Positions 22,968 through 34,780 of a DNA stretch of 64,000 nucleotides are shown here, in pieces. The stretch's first letter is position 1, and the number at the start of each line of letters is the position of its first letter. A model generated the notes under the pieces. The model worked only from the letters and a program-made list of their open reading frames with translations. It was not told the DNA's origin and did not search any database. Origin of the DNA: Marasmius tenuissimus (taxonomy: Eukaryota > Basidiomycota > Agaricomycetes > Agaricales > Marasmiaceae). The stretch lies in contig JAQOTA010000050.1 of the NCBI GenBank assembly GCA_029532415.1, positions 372,001 to 436,000 of the forward strand, written 5' to 3'. Position numbers and translations under genes: made by a program.

Positions 22968-25022
22968 ATGTCGGTATCAATTCCCAAGTTATTTGGTGCG
23001 TCTACTGATCTTTCGGGCTTTCACTCACTCCAATATCGATCGAACAGGCCCTGTACTAATTGGTGCCCTCGTCGGTGCGATGTAGGGACCTATCGGATCC
23101 CATGCGTACCAGACGCCCTAACTGAATGTATCAACCCACCTAGCCTCTACGGGGTCACGAGCGTACAGGTACAGACTAATCATCCCATCTATGAGTTTAC
23201 CAATTCTGACACCCTTCCACAGACATACTTCTATTATAAAAACTACTCGAATGATATAAAAAGATTACAATACCTGGTATGTTTGGAAAGCCCCTAATTT
23301 CATTGCGCTCAAAGGTGTGCCAGGTCGCCATAATATGGTCAGTTCGGATCGTATTTCATAATCCGAAAGCTCTAATTCACATTTCGCACTCCCACTCTAG
23401 GATACTTGATACCGCACACGTTAGCCTAGGTGAGTCATCAAGCATTCCACCAGAGGGTGTTCTCATATCGGATCTTCTAGCATCGATATGTGTCTACCAT
23501 TACCTGGTTCGTTCTATGCCCCGTGTCCGCAAACCGCCGGTTCACCTCTGAGTACAGGTCTCAAGCTTGGACAACCAATCTGCTCTCAAAAGGATTCACT
23601 GGTAAACATCCCCATAGCTTTTGCTCTTCTGGGGTGTAGTCACTTACACTTCTGCATAACTAGGTCCTTAACCGTGCGTGTCCAAGATACAAAACCTCCT
23701 ATTGTTCTGACATCACCAGTACCCAGCTCTCGGTTCTTCTAAATGTACATCCCAATCCTCAACAACAGAAATCACAAGTGACGTTGTCCAACAGGTAATA
23801 TTGGCAGTTCTAGTACAAAGGCAAGTTACTCTTCTGTGAACCCGCCGGTGATGACATTGATATCCAAGTTGTTTCAAGTTTCTTCACCTATCAGGTGTAC
23901 ACCGGTAAGAGCTCTTCCGCAGGCATATTTCCCCGGGTCTCAGGCTGGGCCTGTCCTCAGTTACGCGGCTGCAAGGACCGGCACTACAACACGCCGCGAT
24001 CCGATGGATCTTGATTCCCTTCCTCGCCATTTTAGTGGGGCTTCACTTTGGTTTGTACGATCTACAATTTCGGATAAGCTTGCGAAGCTCAACGTGGTTT
24101 ATATCATGACTATAGTGTTCGGAGTAGGTACCGTGCTTTCTATTTCCACTCCGCCGCCTTTGTTTCACATCTTCCCGCCCTATAGAGACTATAGTGTGGC
24201 TGTATGTTTTACAAACTTTTGCGTATGCGAAATCAACTCCAATCCCGTTAATTTCAGCTTCGTCAAGAATACGTTTCAGGGTTTCCAAACTTCCAAGATC
24301 ATCAAGGTGAGAGCGATTCCACTACCTATTGTGAATCATTGGACATCCTATGTCTCTTTAGGTGGCCTCCGCCACCCCTTTCACTCTTTCCTCTGTTCTC
24401 TCTGATGTTTTCATTGCCGGGTCGCTATGTTCTATACTCCACGAGGGCCGGTCCGGGATACACAAGTGAGTAATACTACAATCGCTTGATTCAGTTCTTG
24501 ATATGACATTCATTCCCAGAAGGACCAACACGCTCGTCACGACCCTAATAGTATACGCCGTGAATCGATGCATATTGACTTCGTTCGTCCTACCTCTCTC
24601 AGTCGCTCAGATGCGATCTGACAACCAATGACAGTGTTGTCGTGATAGCGGAAGTTGCTGTGGTCAGGACTTGCCCTAAAATTTTTTGCCCATCAGCACA
24701 TTCGAAAGCTCACGACGATTCTTAGTTTGCTGCTCGACCTGACGAGCTGTGGTTTCTCGGCATTGATTTTGTCATTGGAAAGCGTGCGTTCCAGTTTCCA
24801 AAGTTTGGTTCAACGCCTGAGATGAAATCTCGTACCTCTTCCGATTCAGTTTATGCGAACAGTCTCCTCGCTTCATTGAATTCACGGAACGCGCTTCGAA
24901 ACCAGGAGAGCAACACAACGTCTCATCCCAGCCTACATCTCTCAGCCGATATCCCGTGTTCTTCCGTAAGCTATCCTTGTGTCCAGTCCAAAGTCCTGAA
25001 TGGCTCATTCCGAGAGCTGTAG
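22968..25022 (+). pseudogene. DUF6534-family membrane protein, copy A (frameshifted)
   Basis: DUF6534 proteins are predicted seven-helix membrane proteins of unknown role, common in Agaricomycetes. About nine short introns separate the exons here. Recognisable pieces are MSVSIPKLFG, LYGVTSVQ, TYFYYKNYSNDIKRLQYL, ILDTAHVSL joined over a 51-bp intron (GTGAGT at 23,430) to ASICVYHYL, a helix IRWILIPFLAILVGLH near 24,000, DTFQGFQ-like sequence near 24,270, and VYANSLLASLNSRNAL at about 24,850-24,900. Relative to copy B exon 1 has one extra base (TTTCACTCACTCC versus CTCGCTCGCTCC), which throws the GPVLIGALVGAM helix out of frame with the first ATG. The first donor is GTAGGG, not GTAAGG. It is probably a pseudogene unless a later start is used. 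The end is the first stop after the last conserved exon. Confidence 0.7.
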
Positions 25023-25199
25023 AAATTAACGACTGGGACGGTGTAAGAGACATAGCATGTAACTGCAGGAAATATATCTCATGCCTGCCGGCTAGCATTG
25101 TATCCGAAAATAGTAAAAGCCGCTCTCCGGGACACAGCACAGGTCCGCTGGGTTGAGAGAACTAGTTTGATTGTCACTGACGATGTCGATCGACCGACT

Positions 25200-25745
25200 A
25201 CACATGTGTATATACATGGGAGTAAATTACGCCGTGGTTGATTATGGCCCCAGAGATGTGGACCGGAAGAAACTCTCGTCCGAGAACTCCACATGAAGCA
25301 GTCGTAGGGAGTCGCCGGATATGGACATAAAATTCCCAAGAGGAGACTGACAGCGATCCTCGATCCTTAATCCACATCAACTTAGTTTTGCTTGGAGGGA
25401 CCAACTACCCGAGAGTGGCTGAATCTGAAAACAACGTCTACGGTCTATTTGTGGGTTCTATCATCTATGACATCCAGTAAAACCACGCAGTCGTCATTCA
25501 TCGAATTGGCTTTCCCAGGCCGCAAATTCCATACTGGCAATTGTTGAGACTGTAGGATCCAACGAAGCCACGCGTCGGATCTAGAGAATAGCACGGCTGG
25601 TAAGAACTGAATGAAGTGCCCACTCAAGGCTATAGAATGCTCATTAACAAAGGATAGGTTCTTTGAGTGAGCAGGGCATATGTACCAGGACCACATGTGT
25701 ACGAGGTCAGATGAGGGTGGCCAATGCGAGTATGAACAACCAAGC
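25200..25745 (-). pseudogene. 3' fragment of a DUF6533 gene (copy A)
   Basis: On the minus strand the conserved C-terminal piece reads LHSVLTSRAIL, then TAG, then IRRVASLDPTVSTIASMEFA. The TAG corresponds to a Gln codon in paralogs (AILQIRRVA at 52.6 kb, AILQSRRVA at 59.5 kb), again a C-to-T change. A further block toward 25,250 (SPLGNFMSISGDSLR) matches DNA near 52,450 and 59,200. No upstream DUF6533 exons are present; an F-box gene abuts directly. It is a truncated relic. Confidence 0.65.
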
Positions 25746-25759
25746 ACTGAACTAGTAAG

Positions 25760-26846
25760 GACTACCGCACAGGAAGAAGGGACGAAGCAACAACTCGCTT
25801 TCAACTGCTTGGCGACATAAGTACCTCGAGTTCTTCTGTACTCTTTCATCGCCGATTTCGCTCCATTGACTCCATTTTCGATGTCGATTTCTAGGCGAGC
25901 ACACTCCTTCATCACAGTCTTGAAGTCAGCTCGGACGAAGTGGTCAGGCACAGTATAGCGAGCAGTAGGTGGTCCGCCTAGTAGCGAGATGCAGATATAT
26001 AAAGTAAGTATCGGCAACAGGAACACTGAGAAAGGACAATCTCACAGTGATCAAAAGTCTGCAGTATCAGATAGTAGTGAACCCGAACATCCACAGGTGG
26101 CCTGATCCTAAACGAGCGTGATCCAATCCGTCTTTGTGGCCCGTGGGCTCACTGCATACAAATAAAACTCACCTTGAGCGCAGGCAAAGCTTACAAAGTC
26201 TCTTTCGAATAACAACATTCGGTCGGACGGAATCAGATCTCTTGTCGCAGTCCTACCAACATGGATGTTCAAAGGGCTCAAGGAGCGAGTGAGGATAACA
26301 AGATACGTACATCACATTTCTGGGGACCAAACAGCAATCTGGCCCACCCTGAGCCATTCATATCAACGGGGCACACGGGTACCGCGGGGTCAGTGGCTGA
26401 AGAAGCAAAAGAACTCTTCCAGACGTGCCCGGAAGCCGAAGACGAGAGGAAATCCCTAAAAAATCTATTCACTCGGCGAAGTGCGTCAAGGTCAACCCGG
26501 GGATGAGCAGCGGATGGTATCTGTAGCGAGCCGTGAATAACCATAAGAGAGCCCAACATATCAAGAAGGCCGTCCCACTCGCCTCTTCAATCAATTCCCG
26601 AGGTAGCTCCGATAACCTAATCGCAAAGTTCTTGAATTTAACCCGCTTCTGCGTACTCCCGCGCACCCAATTCCGAACGTGTAGTACCGTGAAGTTGACC
26701 CCTATACGAAAGTGGATTGAGAGTATGCGGCAGACGACGAACATCCAATACGCACAACATTTCGTTTCCTCTCCAGGTTTCAAGTTCTGAGAGTACCCCG
26801 CAATCTCACTGTCGTCCTCGTCAAAGAATGGCAACCTGTGCAACAA
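25760..26846 (-). CDS. F-box protein, truncated (copy A)
   Basis: F-box proteins recruit targets to SCF ubiquitin ligases. The minus-strand exons give a basic lead (KRVKFKNFAIR), the F-box start LSELPRELIEE, an intron (about 26,520-26,582), then HPRVDLDALRRVNRFFRDFL and HVWKSSFA, CPVDMNGSGWARLLFGPQKC. This is the agaricomycete pattern: F-box, W(K/R) segment, (P)xDMxxxxWAxLLF, Cys pair. After an intron come ATRDLIPSDRMLLFERD and later PDHFVRADFKTVMKECARLEIDIENG with YVAKQL. The usual C-terminal half, seen in the F-box gene at 27.9-29.9 kb, is missing; a DUF6533 tail stands there instead. Two introns have GC donors (GCGAGT at 26,582-26,577 and 25,798-25,793) where copy B has GTAAGT and GTGAGT. 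The start codon is uncertain. Confidence 0.6.
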
Positions 26847-26861
26847 GCGAGAATTGACTAA

Positions 26862-27240
26862 TCAAAAACCAACCGCCCACCAAGTCAGGAAACGCCCTCT
26901 ACACGACTTTTGACATTGACCTCGCCACTCACATTTTGCTTGATGATCCCGAGTCCGATTCCGGTGAGTTATTGTAGTTGGTATCTTTCCAAAATCAGAG
27001 TCGACTAGGCAGAAAGCCTCGCCTTCGGGCTCGTCCTCTTCCCTGCCAAACGGAAGTGAGTCGATGTTGAAGAGATACTGGTGTTCGCGAGCAATAGCCT
27101 CCTCGGATGGACAATACGGCAAGCAAGTGAGAAGCGATCAGTTCGTGTCGGATGGAGAGGCTGAGGAAAAGTCTAAGTCTTCGTGGGTGTTCATGACGAG
27201 TACTAAGAGAAGGATGAGGGAGCCGGCTATATGTACTCAT
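26862..27240 (-). CDS. Unrecognised acidic ORF, possibly an exon
   Basis: Minus-strand frames here read EEAIAREHQYLFNIDSLPFG, EEDEPEGEAFCLVDSDFG and, upstream, MNTHEDLDFSSASPSDTN followed by a stop. The sequence is CpG-normal and codon-like, but I know no family for it. It lies just outside the right edge of duplication copy A, upstream of the truncated F-box gene. It could be a 5' exon of that gene or a separate small gene. Confidence 0.3.
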
Positions 27241-27922
27241 CGGATGAGACTAAGGCTGTGTGCACTGTGGGATTCTCCGATAAGCGAAGATGTCAAGCGA
27301 GGATGTAAACGTTCAGTGTTCAATGTTCAACCCCGGTGGGGGGAGGTGGAACGAATCATGAATCAAATAAGAACATGTATACTATACCAGCGGCACAACA
27401 CTAGGACAAGTAGTACTTTACCATATATGTGACTGGTAGGAAGCAGAAAGTACAAGAAAGGGAGGTCAAACTACAAGATCCTAATCTGCGAACCATTCGA
27501 AGACGTACTAATACTAACGGGTAACCTAGCGACCTAATTCCACCGGATCAGGACCTATGAAAAAGGTTGCCTCCAGTGGTCTGAAGTCATAATCCTCCCG
27601 CGAGATTTTACCTGTCACGCCATGCCTAATGGATCGAATTATCAGCATCAGTCAAACAAGCTCGAGTTCGAAACACACGACACTCACTCCTCCGAGATAT
27701 GTTCCTCCAACGGAATCAGGTCATCTCTCCTCTCGCATCTCTTACAAACAAACCAATCCTTTCGCCTCCCGAACCAATATAGTACGGAACCATACTCCAC
27801 AGTGTGCACGACCATACGATCAAACTGCGAAACAGGGAGGTAACGAGTATGTTCGGGCGTATGAGAGTTCTATCGGCGGAGAAAAACGCAGGGTCAGCCT
27901 CTTCCAGAAACTCGCGAAGACC

Positions 27923-29853
27923 TTAGTAAGTACGTACCACCGAATTAATCGCCGCAGACCACCTCATAAAAACCCTTGACCCATCCTCCTTCGTGCAATC
28001 AACACACTGAACCATAGGATTCCCCCTCAACATCAACTCTGAACGCATCCCGGTGAGCGGCATCCCGAGCGCGAGTCCAATCCCTTCCGTCACCGCGTTG
28101 GCTTCCGTGTACAACTCGAGCTTCTGAACCGACAAATCGTTCGGTACCGATTTCTTATTACCACCCCCCGAAAGACGCTCTCGCCAGTTGATGGTACTCA
28201 TCGTATGACAACGATGGGACAGGATCGCTGGGTAGGTATACACCGCTTTAGGACACCGAGGACAGCGGAACAGCGTCGAACAGAGGTCCAGATCCCCCTT
28301 CGTTGCCTCAGGTCGATGCTCCTGAAGTTTCTCAAGAAGTAGTCCCGTCTTGAACTCGTTCCACGACTGCACCTTCTGGAGCAAGTCCAGCCGTCGACCC
28401 TGGGAGATCTTCAACTTGACCTTGGACGTGATCGGCGAATCTTCGATTATCGTTTGAAAGGGCTCGAATAGGGCAATGATATCTGTGTGAGGCATGACGA
28501 GACCTAAAGGAAGCTGTTTCCTGAACTCTTCCAGGTATTCGTCGAGGAGGTAGTACCGAGCGGTGGCCTGATCGCCTCTGACGCAGTTCTCGTAGAAGTC
28601 TCGCATTCTCTCGAACGAAGGGTGGAGGTTTTTCCAAACTGGACAAAAGTAAAAGTCATGAGATTGAGCCCTCCCTCACAATGCGGGACGGGCATACTCA
28701 CCTGCATCCGTTATCGGTTGTGGGTGGGTACCTTTGACATACCCGCTGCCCCGGAAAATAGAACTCTGGACGACGGCTGGGTGCCAGCCTGACTCTATCA
28801 ATCGGATCGCTATGCTAGTAAAGACAGAGGGTCCTTTTTAGACATGGACCGTGTTATTAAGTGAGGTACGAAACTCACTCATCGTAACGTTCCTCTCGAA
28901 TAGCTTCAATCTCAGCTTCTCGAGCCTCCTTTCGATCCATATCCCAGATCATACAGGCATCAACTGGCTGAAAACCGGGGGCGTCAGCCCACAAATTTGA
29001 AGCATGATTAGAGACCACATACCTTGAAGAGCTTCTCGTCCTCTTCAACCTTTCCTTGCACCCAGTTCTCGCGTTCTCCGAGTGGTATCGAGATATACTC
29101 ATTGTGTATCTCTTCCGTCGCTTCGATGGAGAACGCTATCTTCGCATCTGCGAACTTTATGAGATTTTGCGTTGACGGAACCAAACTATGTCTTCTTACT
29201 TTGGGAACCCTGCCGGAACGATACGAATTTAGGAATCGTGGCCACTAGCGGTGAGGGTAGGTCTCTCATAAGGTCTCTCAAATCGCCGTAGCTTGCAAAA
29301 CTAGGCCAGTACCAAGTCAATCAGTATTCTGGGCTCGAGAGGTTTTTGCAACGTACTATTTTCTCTGGCATTTCTTGCAGCACCTTGTAAGAGCATGCCA
29401 GCCGATCTGTCAAATGTTTGTCGCGTTGCAGTGCTATAAAATAGCATCGTTAGTCCAGACCCGTGAACAAAAAATATAATCACGCACCCAACAATGTGTG
29501 TCAAACAGTAAACTCGCGAACACTGGCTCGCTCGTTGTAGGGATTATTTCGGGCACATCAGACCTTTCTCGAGCTTTTCTCCATGCGTGCGCGGCAGATT
29601 TGTCAAGAACGAATTTGCGTATCGTTTTCGTTGTCCTTGATAGTCTCAGAAGGTCCTGAGGGTGCAGATAGCCAAATATCTGTACAAGATACGATGGAGA
29701 CGTGTCAAAAGGTGATTAAACCAGTAAGAAAAAGTAAAGTACCTCATGAACGACGTCCAGAGGAAGATTTTGAATGTTTTCTAGCATGCCTCGCGATCCT
29801 CTTGCCTTTTTCGGAGCAATTGTGTTCTTGGATTTATGCCTTTTGGGAGGCAT
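27923..29853 (-). CDS. F-box protein, full-length gene with one internal TGA
   Basis: A multi-exon minus-strand gene. It starts MPPKRHKSKN (ATG 29,853-29,851), with the F-box NLPLDVVHE joined over an intron to IFGYLHPQDLLRLSRTTKTI, then AAHAWRKARER, SEPVFASLLFDTHC and a zinc-type region (HCNATNI, TGA, QIGWHALTRCCKKCQRK). Later exons give KFADAKIAFSIEATEE, CMIWDMDRKEAREAEIEAIR, IRLIESGWHPAVV and the large last exon (28,606-27,923) with RCPRCPKAVYTYPAILSHRC, VTEGIGLALGMPL and CVDCTKEDGSRVFMRWSAA. This is the whole layout of agaricomycete F-box proteins. The TGA at 29,412-29,410 sits where Arg is likely (CGA to TGA). It could instead be removed if the intron ends at TTTGACAG just there. The target is unknown. 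Confidence 0.75.
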
Positions 29854-30242
29854 TCTGTGCTTTGTGATCAAAATAGAAGCCGAAAGAGAAGAAAAGTCTA
29901 GCTTTATCTTTCGAGCTTGCTTCAAGAGTCGATGTGCAGGGTTCTGGTATGGTGGTTGTCGATGGACAAGCTAAGCGGTTTCGACGGAAAGTTGGGACAA
30001 TGGTGGGGTTGAGTCCATGGACCAGGACCTGTCTCACAAAATAAGTCTGACGTCACCGGTCACGGTCACCACCTGTAAGGGTCCTTCATAAATTGAGATC
30101 GTACACGCAGCAAAGCTGGGCTGAATACTGAAAAACAAAAAAGATTGGTGTACAGATATCCGTATATCATCGTCGCAAGCGAATTAGTTTAGAGGGGATG
30201 GCAGGTATGGAGTCACATTGTAAACTTCTCCAAATTTGCCGA

Positions 30243-31750
30243 TCATGCCAGTGTACCGGGGCCGGTACGCTCGAGTTGACTATCATTAGCTATAGTTGCG
30301 AATTCCATCGTATGAATCGTGGAGACTGTCGGCTTCAACAAAGCTACACGTCGAATATGAAGAATAGCATGACTTGTGAGGATCGAGTATAGTACCCGTT
30401 CGAAACTATATCGGGATACTTTGGTATCAGACATGGGGTTTAGACGGATGGGAGGAACATACGGAGCCAAAAGGTTTACGAAGTCGTGCTGAGAGTGGCC
30501 AATGCGAGGATTAAGAGGACCTATCAGCATGATAAAGAGGACGGAATACGGGCGGCTCACTGGGAAAGTCAGGATCACAACTATGTTAAACAAGGAAGCT
30601 ACTTAACGGAGTCGAATGTCAGTCCACCAGCATTTGACATTGATTGATTTCAGAGTGCTCACAGAAGATGAGGATGTAATAGAATATCCCTAAAAAGACG
30701 GAATTGTGACAGTATCAGTGTCGATGGCCAGAAAACCTGTGTGAAACAAGACTCACCATCTCGGTATACAACGTTCACAAGCTCAGACTTACCGCCCATT
30801 CGAACTAAATTTGTGGAGACAGGTCAGCATGAATTTTAGCTATTGCACAGGCGACTCACAGGCCGAAATTCCAGGAGCCACTATCATTATCAGAGTTCCT
30901 GAATGCTTGGCATTAGTAGGCCATACAGAATTCACACGAAAGTGACAGCCGCATACCGGTGTCGTACACCATCAGCAAGACCCAACACAGGTACAATGTA
31001 TCATTCCCGCCGGAGATGAAGCAGCCGCGAATATGGGTCAGTGGGGGTGTTGCATCTACCGAAGGGTTCAGTGTTCAAGATGATATCGGGAGTGAGCGTC
31101 AAGCGATCACCTACATTCAATGGCTTTGAGAAATGAGGTGAGCAAGACAAAGCATGGTATCCAGCATCCCAGGGAGAAGATGAGGATACAAATAGCGGCA
31201 CAGGTTTTACGCTCCCACACAGCCCAAAGGCGGACTGCGAGGACTACTGATTGGCATAACGAGTTTGAGTGAAGACGACAGAGGGAAAATAAAGAGCCTA
31301 CACTCGGAAAGTATGATGCCCAAGAAAAAGAACCCTATAGCAGCAGGTATGTTGGGAAGTTTCAACGAGTTGATCGGGTTGGTACATACATCCGCTAATT
31401 CGGAGGGTAGAAATACAGCCCTTTGCACCCAGGTCTTTCTGTAAGCCGTCTAGCGGAGGAAAGAAGTGAGCCTGAGAGTCTGGGCTTGAGATGGTCAGAG
31501 TCCCTTACAGTAAAGAGTCATCCCCGTAACATCAATGAACGGGAGGTATCTTTGTAACAGATATACACTCGTCACCAGAGACCACCTCTTTTTCCAGATG
31601 TGCTCCACCTCCACCTCCAAGTTGAGCACCACGTCGTACCCAAGGATTGTTGAACTTGCAACTAAGAAATGGTCACAGCTGTAATCAGTACTCCCAGAGC
31701 ACTGACTACAGTACAGACGTACTGGCAATATACTATAATCATGTTCAGCT
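30243..31750 (-). pseudogene. DUF6533-family membrane protein, copy 1 (start codon lost)
   Basis: DUF6533 proteins are predicted seven-helix membrane proteins of unknown role in Agaricomycetes. Exons on the minus strand: AEHDYSILPV, then TILGYDVVLNLEVEVEHIWK and RWSLVTSVYLLQRYLPFIDVT (the DUF6533 signature, about 31,500-31,640), GFFFLGIILSE (about 31,310-31,350), ILAVRLWAVWERK with GCWIPCFVLL (about 31,130-31,230), and the last exon FERVLYSILTSHAILHIRRV, STIHTMEFA. Compared with copy 2 (54,017) the start ATGGCTGAA has become TTAGCTGAA, and homology upstream fades at about 31,815 where CpG-poor repeat DNA begins. It is likely non-functional unless another start is used. Confidence 0.72.
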
Positions 31751-31815
31751 AAGGCCTATATCAGGATCTGAAGAAAGGCTCACTGTGATTATTCTTTCAT
31801 CCCATAAACTGGCAG

Positions 31816-34157
31816 TAAGGTTTGGGAGGAGCGCTGTTGCCATGATGGCACTATGAGATATCGACCTAAAGGTATATTCTGAAGGCAAGACTGGTGGTTG
31901 TGGCCCAGGGAATTGAATTCCTTGCACATTTATATGGCAGTGATTCACCAAACAACAACAGTGATCTGCCAATGATAGTGATCAGCAGAAGATCATGCAA
32001 TGTGAATGATCACAGAAGCATCAATGGGAAGTTGTATCCAAAGGATCCTTGTAATCTCAGTGATGGCAACATAATGTTCAACCTGCACTCATAATTGTGC
32101 ACTTGTGTCAACACTTAAATTTCCACCATCTATTCATCTGTTCCCAGATTGAGTTTTCATCCTTGAATGTGCCAGTCACCCTGTTCATGTCCGGTTTTCT
32201 GAGTCGCTTTGTCACCCAACACCCAGAGACCAATGAGAACTGTTTTGACCAATCCTGGCAGCTGATAGCTTAAAATAAATGCAGCAGAAAGTGCTCAGGT
32301 CACCAGGCTCAATTCCTAATTCTGGCTCAAAGGTATGCTTTCTGCCGTGTAAAAAATAGGATGGGTGTGGAGCCTTGTGATGATGGTAGTCCAGGCCAAG
32401 TGTGGATGGTGATAATGATGATGCATGCTAGACCCTGTTTAGTACACTCCTTTTCAAATATATATCATCTGGGTCACAGGTAGTAGGGTAGAGCATAGTA
32501 CACAGCCACTATGTGGCCTTGTTTGGACTAGTAGATACACAAGAGAGCAGCATGTACCTAGATTATCATCAGACTATCACAAGCACATTCCACTTCTTTG
32601 TCTTTGGCATCCTGCACCCTACCACATCTTGGTGATGAGAGTATATTTGACATTCACAATGCAAGGAGCTTGGCGTATGGAGTCTGGCATATAGAATTGG
32701 AGTTCAGAAGCAACACAGAGCACGGAACAAACAGGGAGAAAGATAGCTAAAGGAAAGAGAGCACTACTGGCATGAGGTCGAGACGGAAAGTTTGTGAAAA
32801 TGGTGTCTACATGGATACCATCCACGTTATCTACAGCACTGAGCACCAAATCCTCAATCTAATTTCCAGCAGACAGCTCACAGGAAACTGAAACACCAGA
32901 ACCAGCACCGTACAAGCCATTGGAGGGCCATAGAGTGTGGCTCCACCAGGTAGCAGCAAGAAGAGGAGTAGATTTTACATCAGCATCAGCACCACCATTG
33001 AGGGCAACATCTACAGTACCACAATCACCACCATTAACATGACTGCCAACCCCCAAGAAGCAGAAAGTACAACCAGAGTCACTGCTATTCTCATAGTCAC
33101 CATCACCTGAGCAACAAGTGCAACTGGTTATGACAGGAGAATTGGATCCAGAGTGGGGAGGAGAAGTTGGAGAGAGAATGAGCATGAAGACGTTCTTGAA
33201 GAAGGCAAAGATAGTATTTAGGCAGATGATGAAGAAACTGGATGAGTTTGTGGAGGGTGTGGAGTTATTCTTCAAGGAAGGAAGCAGGGCAGAGAAGTGG
33301 CACAGTGAGCTAATGGAGGTGCAAAGGGCAGCAGGATGAAGAGCCCACAAGTCACTGTTAATAGCGGAGTTCCTGGCTAGGGAGATTGTAATCAGGAAGC
33401 AGCAGACTTCATCAAGGAACTGCTGGAGATGCAGCTGTCAATCAATGGGCTAGAGGTCAAGAACAAGGAGACAAACTAATGGCCACATCAGAAGTTTGCC
33501 AACACTGTCTATGGGCTTGCAACAGCAGGAGACATTGCAGACACAGCAGCCTATATTGTTAGCATTCACAAGAACCTACCTCAATTCCTACAGGTGCATT
33601 CGTGAGAACATCAATTGGTACAAACAGCAACAGGATACCCTGCAAGGACACATTCTATGGTGGCAAGATGTTGCTAACTTTGTCAACCAGTGGGGCCAAA
33701 ACACACTGAACAAATGAGTAGTCTACCCATGATTTTAGCATAAAACAGATAAGAAATGACTAGGTAATACGAGTACTAGAGCAAGTCCCAAGCAGCTAGT
33801 AAAAGGCTCAGATCCTAGCATAAGGAGAGAATAGTGCCTTGGAGGTGCCTCTCCTTATCTCTGAAAACTGTAGGAGTCGTATAACTGAAGGGAATATCAC
33901 TTTGGAGGCACAACTAGGACCTGTAGTCATATCAAGGGAATATCTCCGGTGGCTCAGAGGCATTGTACTGAGGATTAGAATAATAAATCAGACTTGACGA
34001 GGACCCATACTAGTAGAGCTGGACAGGGGAAGTCACCACGGAAGCATAGATGGTTGGAAAGTAAGACTAAGTCAAGCCTCAGAAGCTTGGTATGAGGTCA
34101 AGGCCTCGCTTCGGAAGCATGATTGATTCAAGTATACTAAATATACTATGGGTTACA
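31816..34157. other. CpG-poor DNA with faint coding remnants
   Basis: No known family is recognised. On the plus strand 33,118-33,339 reads a Lys/Glu-rich, helix-prone peptide (MMKKLDEFVEGVELFFKEG, AEKWHSELMEVQRAAG). 33,400-33,717 continues in other frames with ADFIKELLEMQLSINGLEV and FVNQWGQNTLNK, separated by stops. This looks like one decayed protein gene, about 200 codons, coiled-coil-like. The sequence 31,890-32,100 is open on plus for 66 codons without a motif. Confidence 0.35.
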
Positions 34158-34780
34158 CTAGTCACCCATATTGGCTAGAGCTACCTCGTCCCAACCAAAG
34201 TAATTATCTATGTTGGAATCTTCAGGATAATAAGAATCAATGAAGGTTTCATGATCTAGATAGTCAGTATAGAATGGATTGCATAAGATAGGATTATAGA
34301 AAGAGAAGGATTGAGAAAGCCAACGACCCATTACAGGGGAGTACTCGAAGAATGAGAGCTTGGTATAGTCAAGCTTTGGAGGTGCTGGGCACTCAGCACA
34401 ACTGACAACGGCGTTGGTCCAAGCATTGATGGCACCAGGAGTACGAGTGGTTTTGAAGTCAAGGAAACCAACTCGAGCAATGGACTCGGCAACCATGTTG
34501 ATGACAGACCTGGTGTTGTGAGGAATGAAGTGGTCGAAGGTGTCCTTGCAGAGATAGATTTTGTCTTGGATCGTGTTGTAATGAATCATGTAGCCCCAGT
34601 AGATGGATCTGTGGCGACTGAGGAAGAACTATTGGAAGATGATTCTGAGGATAGCTTCTCATTCTGCATCAAGTGGAATGGGTAGGATGATGTGGCGCTC
34701 CTTGATCTTATTGGAGTAGTCTTCCAGATACCACCAGAACTTATACAACTTTGAAGAGGAAGTCAGAAGGCCACCTTGGA
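34158..34780 (-). pseudogene. Unknown protein relic
   Basis: Minus-strand frames give LYKFWWYLEDYSNKIKERH, two stops, then a 143-codon open piece: YMIHYNTIQDKIYLCKDTF, HNTRSVINMVAESIARVGFL, ECPAPPKLDYTKLSF, CNPFYTDYLDHETFIDSYYP, ending DNYFGWDEVALANMGD. The composition is protein-like and the stops are few, so this was a real gene. I do not recognise the family. Its setting among repeats suggests a transposon-borne gene, but no RT or transposase motif is visible. Confidence 0.45.

Larger units (their letters stand above)
22280..26873 (+). repeat. Segmental duplication, copy A
   Basis: This 4.6-kb block is a direct copy of 56,153-60,780. Homology starts at about GGAGTCA followed by TTAGACGCACC and stops at AATTGACTAATCAAAA then CCAAC (26,873 here, 60,780 there). 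It carries a DUF6534 gene (+), the 3' end of a DUF6533 gene (-) and an F-box gene (-) in the same order as copy B. Many substitutions and small indels separate the copies, so the duplication is not recent. Confidence 0.9.

Noticed and set aside
32859..33350. 163-residue minus ORF with Cys and Gly clusters
   Set aside because: It is the reverse of the more protein-like plus-strand frames at 33,118-33,339 and shows no real domain.
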